NCBI GenBank assembly: GCA_949825065.1 | Contig: OX463859.1 | Span: 18,929,220 to 18,993,219, forward strand | DNA length: 64,000 bases | Reading direction: 5' to 3' | Source: Odontocerum albicorne | Taxonomy: Eukaryota > Arthropoda > Insecta > Trichoptera > Odontoceridae | In this document: positions 33,806-45,066 of the stretch, piece by piece | Layout of the letters: every line of letters starts with the position of its first letter | How positions within the stretch are numbered: the stretch's first letter is position 1 | Notes under the pieces: model-generated | The model's database searches: none | What the model saw: the letters and a program-made list of their open reading frames with translations, nothing else | Told to the model about the DNA's origin: nothing | Translations under genes and position numbers: made by a program

Positions 33806-34320
33806 AAATCACAATTTACTTTACATTAATTTGGTAGTTAAAGCTGAGTTGACAAAAATAAGAAGGCACCGCGTTTTAATTGAGTATTTTATCTTCTCAA
33901 TATTTTTATAAAACATCTAAGTTCTAACGAAAATTGGACCTGCAACTCCTGGATCGGCAGAAAACGTCTTATCAATTTGATCACTGAGGTTGTCAGAAGA
34001 GAAAAGTTAATCACAATTTACTTTACTACAATTCGGTAGTTAAAGTTGAGTAAAAAAGGGTAAACAGACACCACGTTTTGATTGAGTATTTTCTCAATAT
34101 TTTTATAAAAAACTCTAAGCTCTAACGGAAATCGAGCCTGCAACTCCCAGATTGACAGACAAGCGTGTTATCAACTTGACTACAAAGGCTGTTAGATGAG
34201 AAAAATAAATCACAATTTACTTTATATTATTTTGTAGTTAAAGTTGAGAAGACAAGGGTATGAGGACATCGCGTTTTGATTGAGTATTTTCTTTTCAAAT
34301 TTTATGACCGCCAACTCAGG
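33806..34320. repeat. ~200-bp repeat class, 2.5 units, also with SINE heads
   Basis: TCACAATTTACTTTA recurs at 33810, 34012 and 34211, and GTTTTGATTGAGTATTTTCT also recurs. Each full unit ends in a SINE-like head (CTAACGGAAATCGAGCCTGC, ATTGACAGACAAGCGTGTTA). It is adjacent to the 92-bp class and more diverged. Confidence 0.85.
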
Positions 34321-34805
34321 CTCCCGCGCTGTGTTTATATCCCGTTCAACACAAACAAGTGTACAGCCTTGATAAAGGTGCTACAGTATTCTCGTTTAGC
34401 TCGTTATTTCGTTACATTTTCCGAATACGGAATTTCGTCTTCGAAGAAACAACATTTAAGTTTATAGCTCGAGGTGAAAGCCTATCCTTACCTGTTCTGG
34501 AAGCAATAAAAGTATTTTTGTAATATATCTATTGTGTTTGGAAGTCTCTTAATCGTCTAAGTACAAGAGAGGAGTGGTTTGCAAACGATCAAGTCTTAAC
34601 ACTAAGATACACTAAGAAAGAAACAGGGTACCCAGATTAAATTCTACCTATAATAGTTCGTGAACGAACTGAAGACAGACTGTATTAGAGCTATACATAA
34701 TGACAGCACATTGTCTGTCATAAGGACACAAATGAAGCATATAACATATGTATAGACTAAACGTAGTTGCGTGCGTAGAATTATTATTTGTGGTAGCGTG
34801 TGTAG
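34321..34805. other. Unassigned sequence
   Basis: Nothing recognised. Confidence 0.35.
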
Positions 34806-34930
34806 TATTATATTTGTGACGCTCAGTATTTTTTAATGGGCTTTGACGCTCAGTATTTTTTAATTATGTCCTCAGTGAGATACTGCCTCAGTGAGATAAT
34901 GATAATTATGTCCTCAGTGAGATACTGCCA
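34806..34930. repeat. Short nested direct repeats
   Basis: TGACGCTCAGTATTTTTTAAT occurs twice (about 34819 and 34847). ATTATGTCCTCAGTGAGATA occurs at about 34863 and 34906, with a partial CCTCAGTGAGATA between them. Confidence 0.85.
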
Positions 34931-35217
34931 AAATCTTTGTTAATTGGGTTTTCTTTTGGTTGTGTGATGTTTAATTAAAAAAAATATTGTTGATTTACAT
35001 TTTTTTTTGGTATGCTTAAGGTTTCATTGTTATTTTTCTTTTGTTTATTTTTAGTCTAAAATTACTTGAATAAGGTTTCTATGTGAAGACTGGTCGTCAA
35101 AAGCCAATTAAAAAATCAAACTACTAAATAAATACCGATTTCGCGTGCTTCCCTGTAAAATTGCTGTTATGTATACAAATTTGATATAGGAGCTCAATTC
35201 TTAATTTATCCATTGAG
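34931..35217. other. Unassigned sequence
   Basis: Nothing recognised. Confidence 0.3.
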
Positions 35218-35227
35218 AATATTCATA

Positions 35228-35462
35228 AAAAGCCATACCGGTTTTAAGACTTTCACCTCATCATCAGAGGAGCACTTATTGTAATTTTAAAATTTTGTTG
35301 TCCTTGTGCTTTACTTTTTTTCTGTTTTGTATATTCCAGTCTGTGCTCTCCTGATGATGTCTTGTTTGTGCTCCTCTGATGATGAGGTGAAAGCCTTGAA
35401 ACAAGTAGGGTTATACAGTTACATAAAGTGGAATAAACAGTATTTGATAAAATAAATTACAA
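35228..35462. repeat. Foldback element related to 18661
   Basis: The left arm (CATACCGGTTTTAAGACTTT, CACCTCATCATCAGAGGAGC) pairs with the right arm at 35366-35416, with a ~90-base loop between. The right side continues into GTGGAATAAACAGT and AAATAAATTACAAC, as in the 18661 element, whereas the left outer part is lost. Confidence 0.85.
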
Positions 35463-36115
35463 CGTTCTAATGTAATATAATGTATGTAAGACCACATACT
35501 TTTGATGAAATGTGACAACAGTGTATGTAACCTAATTATTATTCTTATAGCATACCGAGATCATTCTGTCTTAAGTTAGTCTGGAGAGAAGGGCTAGTAA
35601 CACGTGTCACGAGGATCAATGTAATTAGTCGAATAACAAAATAATTCATTATTTATTATTATTACATGGAGTTAAATAAATTTTATTGTGAAACCTTTGA
35701 TTAACTAGGTCACAAAAATTGTATAAAAAAATGTTTAAAAAATATATAATATCATATTAAAAACAGGTTAGGTTTCCTTCTCGGTAACAATAGCGATATC
35801 TTTGAAATATTTTCTTTTTCATTTTCTTTGAGTAATTTAAAAGTGAAACACGTGGTATTCTAATATTTATATTATTAAAGTCATGTATATATCGTCATCA
35901 TTACATGGAGTATGCTATAAATGGTTTTTATTGAGAAATTTATATCTAAGTACATGGTTTGTTGAAGATTTTCACGAAAAAAACGTTTAATATAAAAGGC
36001 ATCTCAGTATAACCATAACAATTTTAGAGAAATGTTTCTATATCAACAAAAATATATTTTTGCTTTTTTTCTCCTTGACCTATATTAAGTGTGAATGTCA
36101 ACTTAATTCAAATAT
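35463..36115. other. Unassigned AT-rich sequence
   Basis: The segment 35575-35665 resembles 24340-24425. ATTACATGGAGT is seen at about 35664 and 35901. No gene. Confidence 0.35.
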
Positions 36116-36119
36116 ATAT

Positions 36120-36345
36120 TTATTTATTTATTAACACTTCATCTAAAAAAAATATTTTGGCGGGCTTATTGCCAGGTGGTAATCTCACCCAACCAATCAC
36201 ACATAAGGAAATAAGTTACATGGTTGCAAAAAATATTTTAATGATAATTAATTTTCATGAATATTTTAAACAATATTCTCGTATATACTCGTAGAAATAG
36301 TAAGAATGAGATATCATTAATAAAAGGAAAAGGAAGGAATCGAAG
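36120..36345 (-). mobile_element. LINE family A tail and partial 3' UTR
   Basis: TTGGCGGGCTTATTGCCAGG, then AGTTACATGGTTGCAAAAA and GATATCATTAATAAAAGG match the minus-strand order of the other copies. The coding end is missing. Confidence 0.65.
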
Positions 36346-37009
36346 GATAAAATAGGATGAAGAAGAACACTACTGCAATTTACTACAATTTTGTTATATT
36401 ACAAACCAGTTGGAACTTCAAGCCTTAAGTCCATTTATTACAATATTTAATGAACTGCGAGTAAGGCATGTTTAAGTAACTTTAACTGTCCTGTTACTTT
36501 AAGAGTCTCGTCATTGCTGTTCTTTTCACACTCAAGAGTGTTGCTGCTAAAAGGGAGTTTTATTGGCAGTTCTTTTTTCGTCATTACGTGACGCCACTTT
36601 TATAAAAAAATAAGAAAAAAATGATCTTCTAGTGTTGATTACGTTGGACATGTTCTTATTGTGTCCCCATTATTTGTCGTTGTTGGTCCTCGAAGTCGAG
36701 GATCCCCTCACTACTCCAACGTCAATTCAGTTGGAAAGTTCGTTTCGATCCCACCATCACCCACGTTGTTATGGGGTACAAAAAAGCTTCCATCTAGAAC
36801 GATCTACACGAGAAGATCGAAATCTTCTTTATTTTTTTTTGAGCTTGACGACACGTAAAGCTATTAGAAAGTATAACTGTGCCATGTTTTTTCCCCTTTC
36901 TCCTCTATAAGTGAGTGAAGCTTTCTACAACGGCAAAATCACTGGCCGCATCGGTCTACTGGACCCGATAACACACCGAAGTGAGACGATTGGAGAATAC
37001 CGGCATGTT
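36346..37009. other. Unassigned sequence
   Basis: A 92-codon open frame at 36632-36910 overlaps another frame and shows no domain. The patch 36650-36840 is less AT-rich and may be an old repeat. Confidence 0.35.
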
Positions 37010-37195
37010 TTTCCTTTTTTTTTTTAGAGAATATATTTGATCGAAGTCATAGGCATCCTTATGTTCCCGAATACTAGGCGGAAGTAATGCTTGTTTCGTT
37101 CAAGGGGAGTAGCGCAGCGCGGGGTTTGAACCGGTGGCCTTCCGCAAGTAAGTCCCGTTTGTTATCGCGCGGCCATGTCCCCTATTACAACTTAC
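37010..37195 (-). mobile_element. SINE-B, second copy
   Basis: It matches 6035-6220 in reverse: a T run, GAAGTCATAGGCATCCTTAT, ACTAGGCGGAAGTAATGC, the B box (plus-strand GGGTTTGAACC, about 37120) and the A-box region CGCGCGGCCATG. The two copies differ at many sites. Confidence 0.8.
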
Positions 37196-37990
37196 CGATT
37201 GTGTTATATTATATTAATATCTTTATTTGGGCGAACATAGTTTGAGAAACACTATCATAGGTCAATGTTAGAATATTTGATAAAAAATTGTAACGCAATT
37301 CTGTGTAACCCCCATCTCCTTAATCATTTATGTTGTGATATTAATTAGCAAGAACCCATTTGGACGTTTCCCTTAAAATGTCATATTTATTCTACGCTCG
37401 TTTTTGCCAACATTGCAACCGTTTCCGACAAATAGAGAGATGGGACATATTGGAGGAAATTATTCTCATGTGTGGAAAATCAGAATCTATTAGGAAATAA
37501 TGAAAGAAAATAGAGAAAGAAAATACTGAAAGTGCTTATTATTAATTAGGAAAAAGGTTATATGAAATATTACGCTGATGAAAAATAGGAAGAAAATAAG
37601 AAAAATTGGTTAAGGAATATGAAGGAACGCTTCTTCCTGTGAAGATCATAATTATTAGAAGTATTTTATCGTAAATTCTTCGGTATTGCCGAACCTCGGC
37701 CAACCACAATGGAGAAGTTTTTGAAGCATGTGTGTTATGTCGGCAGTGTGAAAGCAATGTGGGATCTTATAAATAAAAGTCATCCATCATGTTGATGGAA
37801 AACGCTTGCACGTTTATTGGTCCACTAGTTGCAATCCGTTAAATATTCACAGAAGTAAAACAAATTCTTTATTTTTGAAATAGCGAATGGAGCAAAATCA
37901 GCTTAAAGTTTTTTGGGTTCATTAATATTTAAAGTTTAAAATTAAAAAAAAGTACTTATATGGTGATTGATGAATTATTTAATTCTCAAA
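37196..37990. other. Unassigned; should contain the Helitron 3' end
   Basis: The helicase frame stops at 37998 on the minus strand, so the Helitron terminus should lie in this interval. I could not identify a convincing CTRR end with its hairpin. Confidence 0.35.
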
Positions 37991-37997
37991 TATCTCT

Positions 37998-39672
37998 TTA
38001 TACACGATAAACATTACTGTTGTTCAATTTAAATCGTTGATAAAGTTTTCCCTGAAGACTTGTTTCAGATATATTGACGTTAATGTTTTCGCGTTTCCGA
38101 CATCGTGAAAAAGCCACATATAATTGACCATAACTAAACACTGGATTAAGCAAATGGATTTCAACATGTTCAAAACTTTGTCCTTGTGAATTATTTATTG
38201 TCATGGCGAATGCTGTGATCACTGGAAACTGAGGTTTCTAAAGTACGAACGAATAATATGTATCACTTGGTGTCAATGTGATCCTTGGAAGTAAAACCTT
38301 CGCTCCTGTGTTCACTTCACTCAAAATCTCAGCCTCAATTACATTACAATGGAGGGCTATAATCTTGAGACGCGTGCCATTGCAAAGTCTTTTTCTGGGA
38401 TTCAAAATTTGAATCAATATAATGATGACATCTTTTTTCAACATTAAAATATGCGGCGGTAAACCAGATGGTGTTTGTTGGTAAAGAAAATCGAGCGGAT
38501 AGTTATTGAAATCATTGGAATCATCACTGACTAATTCATCTGCACTGTAGTAAATTTCAACTTGATTGTTACTACATTTTGTCCAATCTTGTCAATAACC
38601 TGTCTGTTTATTTCCAATGCTTCAGCATTTGTGCAAGTCAATATTGCTCGTGAAGCCAAGTCACCATCGGATAAATCTTGAATGTTTCCGTAAAGTACAT
38701 CAATCAATTTTCGATCTGTGACTATGTCATTGTATATGAGTATTGTGCTTTCGGGAAGTCCTGCAGCAATTGGCTCTGGTTTACCATCTCCAACGTGAAG
38801 CAACCACTCGTTATATTTTTTCTGACCATAACTTCTCATATTTAGACAAAGTGATCTTAAAAATATGCCACAACAATCCCTTCTTGACTGTTGTTTCAAT
38901 AATTTCAATTCTTGATCCATTTATCATTACAGGCAATGTTTGACGAAAATCTCCACCGACGACGATAACTTTGTTTCCAAATGGAGCGTCAGATCCCATC
39001 ACATCTCTCAGAAGATCAATGCACCGCAATCCATGTTTTGTCAACATATACACTTCATCTATAATAATGAGTTTTGCATCTCTCAATTGCTGAGCATCTC
39101 GAGAATCGGGACGCATTGATGATTTTGAAGTGTCATCTATGTGAATCGGTATTTTGAAACCGCTGTGTACTGTTATTCCACCTTTCAATAGTAATGCTGC
39201 AATCTCAGTAGTCGCAAACGGAAACGCAACGTATCTCAGAGATCGAACAGCTGCCAAAATTGTCGAATAAACAAATGTTTTACCTGATCCACCAGGTCCA
39301 TCGATGAAAAAACAACGATCTCTCTCGTTGTCATTATTGACAGCATTCATTATTAGATCATACGCAAGCTTTTGATCAAGATTGAGCATATCCAGTTGAG
39401 ATCTTAAAAATCGTCCATCAGCTACGTGATTATAAATAATACCCTGTCCTACTTGTAAACGATCACCATTAGAAACAGGTAAACCATACGTTGTGCAAGA
39501 AGTTGCATGTTGTTGAAAAATGTATTCCAAATCGTGTAATGAATAATTGATTCTGATCAATATTAGGTCTTCGCAAATAATCTTCCAACATTGCAATGCG
39601 GTAAGTTTCCCACAACGACAAGGTATCTGATGCATTGTTGAGAACACAAATATAAGCAAAAGTTTCTTGCAT
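37998..39672 (-). pseudogene. Helitron helicase (Pif1-like) part
   Basis: This is a superfamily 1B helicase that unwinds DNA during Helitron movement. The Walker A motif GPGGSGKT is at about 39278-39299. Walker B follows as LIIIDEV, then VGGDFRQTLPV. Later come NPRKRLCNGTRL (38390-38420), [10 protein letters not shown] and the motif VI region [13 protein letters not shown] (38090-38140). Four open pieces (39469-39672, 38811-39659, 38531-38920, and 37998-38444 with a stop near 38237) are in shifted frames. There are therefore frameshifts near 39560, 38850 and 38540 and a stop near 38237. Motif order and spacing are as in the family. The usual IDEASM motif is altered to IDEVYM. Confidence 0.88.
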
Positions 39673-39717
39673 CTCTCGTGGCAGTTGAAAGCTTTTTGCT
39701 TCTACAAGACATCTATT

Positions 39718-40119
39718 TCATTCGTCGTCGGAGCTCATTAAGTTCATCACGATTTCTGCTGCTTTAAATGAGTCATAACGAATTCCATTAACTGTTTTGA
39801 GATCATTGTAGGATGTAGCACCACGAACATGAAATAACAATGTTCTTAGACAAAAAAGTTCAACGTTCTTTACGTTGGCCAGATAAATTCGTGGAACAAT
39901 TTTATCACCGCCTTTCTTTCGTGGATACCATTTACGTTCACTTTCCCTCCATGTGTAATGAAGAGGAATCTCAGAGTATAAATACTGATTTGCATTGTCA
40001 TCTCTTTCATTCAGTCGGAACCAATCCAAAAGCATAGTAGTTTTAGGGTTTGCTACACTATTTGCCTCGTCACCTTCCCGAAAAACCACATTTTGCATAT
40101 TTTCAAGATGAACAGGCAT
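39718..40119 (-). pseudogene. Helitron Rep-helicase linker part
   Basis: This is the region between Rep and helicase (PVHLENMQNVVFREGDE, then CLRTLLFHVRGATSYNDLKT and VNGIRYDSFKAA), a well-conserved block in Helitron proteins. It is in frame with the Rep part at 40135, being separated by one stop codon (TGA near 40132), and with the next piece by another TGA at 39718. Each is explainable by a single base change from a sense codon. It is otherwise open for 133 codons. Confidence 0.88.
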
Positions 40120-40134
40120 CCTAATTACAGCATG

Positions 40135-42006
40135 TCAACGTTTATGCATTTCATTCTCAAAAATTTGCCACATTGCATCAGTGGATCCAACATATCTTAC
40201 GTTGATGTAGTTGTTAATTTCATTCATTGACACTGCTCCAAGATGAACAACTAAACGAGCGCAATCATACCCCTTGTAAATGTATTTGTAAATATATTTC
40301 ACTGCTCTTACTGATGACGTTACTTCAACGTTTAAATGGCAATTGTATTTAAGCAAGAGTTCAGCATTGTAGGGTACGACGAATCTGTTATCCAATAATT
40401 GGCCTCTAACTTGAATGGATGCACCTCGACGTCGACGATACACCGGATATCCATTAGAATTTACAGCAGTTATTTCGTGAAAATCTTTCGGAAACTTTTT
40501 TGTATAAACGTCATCAACCATGCAAACATTCTGAGGATTGTCGAAACCACAAGGCCCATGCATAATATTTTTCACAACAATACTATAAAGCTGTGGATTG
40601 ACACTAACATCAGGTATTTCGGCAGAAACCACTCTATCGACTCGTTCGGGTGTTGTAAATTTGTACTGAGAACTTAACGTAACTAAAATATGAGCATGTG
40701 GCAGACCTTTTTTTTTAAATTCTATAGAATAAACACATACTTTGACGGTTCCGAACATTCCTCCTCTAATGTCATCCATCAGAGCTTTCAATTTCAACTC
40801 AAACACTCGAACGACTAAATCTAGTCTATCTGTTACTGTTTCACAATCCATCAAATTTTTCCTAATTTCAAACCAGTTTGAATTTGCAGTCATCGTAATG
40901 AAGATATCTGTAGGTCCCTCTATTTGAAAGATTGCTGCAGCATCACAAAATCGTTCTCTTAAATTTCGAGGCGATCCTTCAAAAGAGCTTGGTAAAATAA
41001 TAGGAACTCCAGGAAGAACATTCATATTTTCGGCTTGACCATCAATGTAATCGAGAAGCCCTTGATAATTTTCAGCCCTTGGGTTTGATTGATTGAATCT
41101 CAAATAGTTCCATCTATTGGCTTCTACTTGAGTATACTGGTCAACAATATATTGTTGAGTTAATTTTCCTGCATGTAATCTTGGCTGAAATTGATTTGGA
41201 CGATCATGAAGCATTGCGCTTACTTATTGAAGTTTTGTAACATTTCTACACTTTGAATTTGACTCAACTCCTGGATAAGGTACTGAGACCCAGTTTAGCG
41301 TCCATCCAAATTGTGTTCCTTTGAGATTGAACAAGACATAACATCATGCTTCAAGATATGCAGAAAGTATATTTAAAACAACTTTATCATATCTTTCTGG
41401 AAGTGGAAGACGATTTGAATTTGCATCTCGAACTGTATTTTGAACTGCATTTAAATTTGGGTTTTCAATTAAACCTGGAATTCTTTACACCCTGAACTTC
41501 CTTTAAACACTTCAACATACCGATGTTCGCACATACCGATTGTTTGTTCTGATATGTAAATCCAAAATATCCATGATTTCTCGATTGCACCCTTGATTGA
41601 CAAGATTGCTTATTCGATGATCAGAAGCTTGATTATCATCGACAATATACAATTGATCATACTGAGGTGCTTGACCAGGCCAACGCTGCAGATGATTCGT
41701 CTTATGATAGATTTGACCGTGAATTTTCAAAACTTGTGGACCTTGAGGCAAGCGATCAACAGTTGCACCAAATGAAGCGAAATACAATGCACTATTGAAT
41801 GATTTGATATTATCACGAAAATTCTTATAATGCTGATTTGTCGGATTCGTAAGCATTTCCTTCAAAAAATCAAAACAAACGTCAATATCATTAGGATGGC
41901 CAGGAAGCTTAAATTTGCCATGTCTAAAACAAGTAAGGTACGACCCTTCTGGCGATACTATACCTCTGAAATGATAAGCTTTACAATAAATACATTGACG
42001 ATCCAT
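40135..42006 (-). pseudogene. Helitron Rep (HUH endonuclease) part
   Basis: The 359-codon open piece 40135-41214 carries the HUH metal-binding motif KKGLPHAHILVTL (about 40690-40710). The downstream NIMHGPCG and AVKYIYKYIYKGYDCA (about 40265-40305) hold the catalytic tyrosines. In the family these nick and join single-stranded DNA. Upstream, 41512-42006 gives the Helitron-like N-terminal block (CIYCKAYHFRG, then HGQIYHKTNHL). Between 41215 and 41511 the frame is broken several times but similar segments can still be read (RLPLPERYDKVVL-like). The catalytic residues themselves appear intact. Confidence 0.9.
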
Positions 42007-42099
42007 TTTACCGCATTATTGTTGGCCAATAGTCATTTCGGCTCTACGAATTTCATCTTGACGATATTGTAAAGCAAGATCGTATCTATTCTCAGCAAT

Positions 42100-42735
42100 T
42101 TCTTGGACATTTTTACTATGTTGATCAATGTGCAATTGAACAGAACTTTCACGTTCACGTTGTTGATTTTGAATCATTTCAAAATCAGTTCAATTCTGAA
42201 GAACGACGATTTTGATCAAGTTCTCTCTCAGCAGCGAGCCTTTGGTCACGCTGTTCTGAAGTTTCTCCTGATCGTCGATTTTTTTGACGTTCTTTTTCAG
42301 CAGCAAGCCTCTGCTCAAGCTGTTCTGTAGTTTCTCCAGATCGTCGATTTTGTCAACGTTCCCTTTCAGCAGCAAGCCTTTGCTCACGCTGTTTTGGAGC
42401 TTCTAAAGATCGTCGATTTCGCCTACGTTGTCTTTCATTAGCAAGCCTCTGCTCACGCTGTTCTGAAGTTTCTCCTGATCGACGATTTTTTTGACATTAT
42501 TTTTCAGCAGCAAGCCTCTGATCAAGCTGTTCTGTAGTTTCTCCAGATCGTCGATTTTGTCAACGTTCTCTTTCAGCAGCAAGCTTTTGCTCACGCTGTT
42601 TTGAAGTTTCTAAAGATCGTCGATTTCGCTTACGTTCTCTATCAGTAGCAATCTTCTGCTCACGCTCTTCTCAGATATTAGCTGCACGACGATTTCGCTC
42701 ACGTTGTTCTTCAATTTGGTAATTTTCCTCCATTT
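42100..42735 (-). pseudogene. Helitron N-terminal Arg/Glu-rich repeats
   Basis: The minus-strand translation is a run of about eight repeats of 22-24 residues such as RRSGETSEQREQRLAAERER, predicted to be a charged helix or coiled coil. Similar repeats precede the Rep region in many arthropod Helitron proteins. A plausible start, ATGGAGGAAAATTACC, is near 42733. Two stop codons interrupt the repeats (near 42500 and 42670), and the frame is lost below about 42190. The DNA repeat is about 69 bp. Confidence 0.75.
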
Positions 42736-43285
42736 TTACAACGCTTATTTTAACTTATTTTAATTGAGCTGAAATTTGGCACATTTACTTACTGTCGATG
42801 ACAATACACAAATCAGTCATAAAATTGAATAATGCTGAAAATATTTATCCTCTATCAATTTTTTTATTTCACTTTAAACCAAAGAAACGATATTTAAAGC
42901 TTATTTTTAATGTTAATTCCTATTAATTATTGTTCTTTAACTTTTAATGTAAATATTTCTTTTTTCACACGCGTTAAAATATTCACAATTATCTCAGCAC
43001 CAAATCGTACTGCTTTTCTTCACTTCTGTCATACAACAAGAATTAGAACAAAATTCAAAATAATCCAAAAACGTTCTCGGGCATGCGCACAACTCGTTTT
43101 GGTCTGCATAAAAAAAGAACATAAGACAAATTAACACAAGTAATTATATTATTCACTATAGTAGGAAATAAATGAATTATTTAATTAATTACAATTCAAA
43201 ATAAATTGGCATCGTTCCCTTTTACATCGGTTCAAAAATTGTTAGCTATGTATTTAAAATTCGTTCATTATAATTTTTTATACTG
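42736..43285. other. Helitron 5' flank or UTR, AT-rich
   Basis: The Helitron 5' end should be in this interval. No TC end could be proved. Confidence 0.35.
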
Positions 43286-43289
43286 AACG

Positions 43290-43490
43290 AATTTTGAGTG
43301 AATGGTGTGATAGAGATGTGAGTGAATGGTGTGATAGAGAAAGAAAAATGAAATTATGGTTGGATCAAGTGAATGATATTTTGAAAGAAAGAGACATAGA
43401 AAGTTTATAATATTGTGCAAGTTGTGGGAGAAGGTGTATAGATGCGCAAGAGGTGAATAATGTGCGTCGAGATAAGATGTAACACATGTA
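43290..43490 (+). pseudogene. LINE family B fragment
   Basis: GGTTGGATCAAGTGAATGAT, ATTTTGAAAGAAAGAGAC and GAGAAGGTGTATAGATGCGC match the DQVNDILKE to CMDVEE region. Just upstream TGAGTGAATGGTGTGATAGA is duplicated (about 43298 and 43319). Confidence 0.55.
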
Positions 43491-43544
43491 CAACTTGGAT
43501 AACATAAATTCGAAAAATAGCAATCGACATGCCAACCTAGTATT

Positions 43545-43605
43545 ATGATTGGGAGAAATTGTCACATGGCAATAATCACACAAGTTATTGGTGAATGAAG
43601 TATTT
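43545..43605 (+). mobile_element. SINE-A/LINE-A tail fragment
   Basis: ATTGGGAGAAATTGTCACAT then GGCAATAATCACACAAG follows the shared tail. Confidence 0.45.
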
Positions 43606-44084
43606 AAAAATTTACAAAATGATACTAATTTTCTTAATTTTTCAAGAATGTCAATTTTGTTCCGATGACAATCCTTCAATAAATGTTAAAAATCTAGTCT
43701 TAAAAGATAACCGCTACCCATGATGAAACACATTCCCCTTATTTTCATCCGACTTCACTTTAAAAATGTAAATATCTTAATATCGGACCATAAGATCGGC
43801 GATCGAGCGAGGGGAAGGATCCTCGTTTTAGACCACGTTTTTTTATTCTTCCCTCTCAGATTTTGTAATTTTTGTCCGAAATATACTGAAGGTGGTGAGG
43901 ACAGGGGAGACCCAGGCAAGGATTTACGTGCGGGTCAAAGGAAAGCGAGGCCCATCGATCGTACGGAGTAAATAGAAAGCAGAGTAAATAATACTAGACT
44001 GGCCTGTGTAGTCAGGGGATCCCATAGGGATTGGACCGGCGTGTTTTTATTAGGCGGGGATATTTGGGTAAAATGCGACAAAAA
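43606..44084. other. Unassigned sequence with a GC-richer patch
   Basis: The 83-codon open frame at 43720-43971 overlaps a less AT-rich patch (43790-44060). No domain was recognised and I do not call it a gene. Confidence 0.35.
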
Positions 44085-44087
44085 AGA

Positions 44088-44172
44088 ACTGAATTTTTAT
44101 TCCAAATTTCAAGGTATCTTCTGAATGACCAAAAATAGCTGAATTTTTATTCCAAATTTCAAGGTATCCCGT
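44088..44172. repeat. Direct repeat of about 30 bp
   Basis: GCTGAATTTTTATTCCAAAT and TTTCAAGGTATC occur twice, about 44 bp apart. Confidence 0.9.
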
Positions 44173-44241
44173 TTTGAGCTTCTTAAGAAAGCTCCAATTC
44201 TTCTAGGGCAGCTACGAGTCAGATGTTGTATAGTTTTACGC

Positions 44242-44430
44242 ATTTTTTGTGTACAGTACAACCTGATAAGTTTATTGTCCCGTAGCTATCTTTTATAACC
44301 AATCAGAAATGTGTTGAAAAGGACTGAATTGAAAATCAGATTCACACCCTTTTTTTTAATGGTTACCTATGGGCTCAAGTCCGCAAATTCCCGCTTCGGA
44401 GGATGCGTATCTTACCAATAACAATTACAT
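44242..44430 (-). mobile_element. SINE-A, diverged copy
   Basis: TGTACAGTACAACCTGATAAG and TTATAACCAATCAGAAATG, then AAAATCAGATTC and a degraded head (GGGCTCAAGTCCGC) follow the minus-strand order of the family. Confidence 0.7.
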
Positions 44431-44431
44431 T

Positions 44432-44605
44432 AGGCTGCTTTCGCTGCGCACTTTCAACGAACTGTTCTCAATAACATACGCAAGAATGGGTCCACCAGCT
44501 GCAATGCCTGTTGGAAGGGCCTTAACTCTTTTGAACGGGACTGCGTCGGATACCGACATATTTCATACTCGTATCACATTACCAAAGCAAAAGAAAACTT
44601 TCTTC
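44432..44605. repeat. Dispersed repeat family G
   Basis: GAACTGTTCTCAATAACATA, then AAGAATGGGTCCACCAGCTG and CTGTTGGAAGGGCCTTAACT match 59346-59420. Function unknown. Confidence 0.55.
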
Positions 44606-44694
44606 AAATATTGGGGGCGCTAGACAGCACTTATCAATGTATTTAAGTGACTTTGAATGTAATATATGTATGTATGTGTAGAAATGTGTGTATG

Positions 44695-45066
<372 letters not shown>

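Larger units (their letters stand above)
37998..42735 (-). mobile_element. Helitron, decayed autonomous-type copy
   Basis: All Rep/helicase domains of a Helitron follow one another on the minus strand over 4.7 kb: an Arg/Glu-rich repeat region, a Helitron-like N-terminal block, the HUH endonuclease and a Pif1-type helicase. Helitrons move as single strands by a rolling-circle-like mechanism and leave no target duplication. The copy has several in-frame stops and frameshifts but no large deletion, so it is a moderately old full-length coding region. Its termini (5' TC and 3' CTRR) were not located. Confidence 0.9.

Noticed and set aside
36632..36910. Overlapping 92- and 65-codon frames as a gene
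   Set aside because: Two frames of the same DNA are open and neither shows homology or codon bias that I can judge.
37820..37850. CTAG as a possible Helitron 3' end
   Set aside because: No adjacent hairpin of the expected kind is seen, and single four-base matches occur by chance.
43720..43971. 83-codon frame in a GC-richer patch as a host exon
   Set aside because: No domain and no splice-site pattern that I can defend. The patch could equally be an old repeat.
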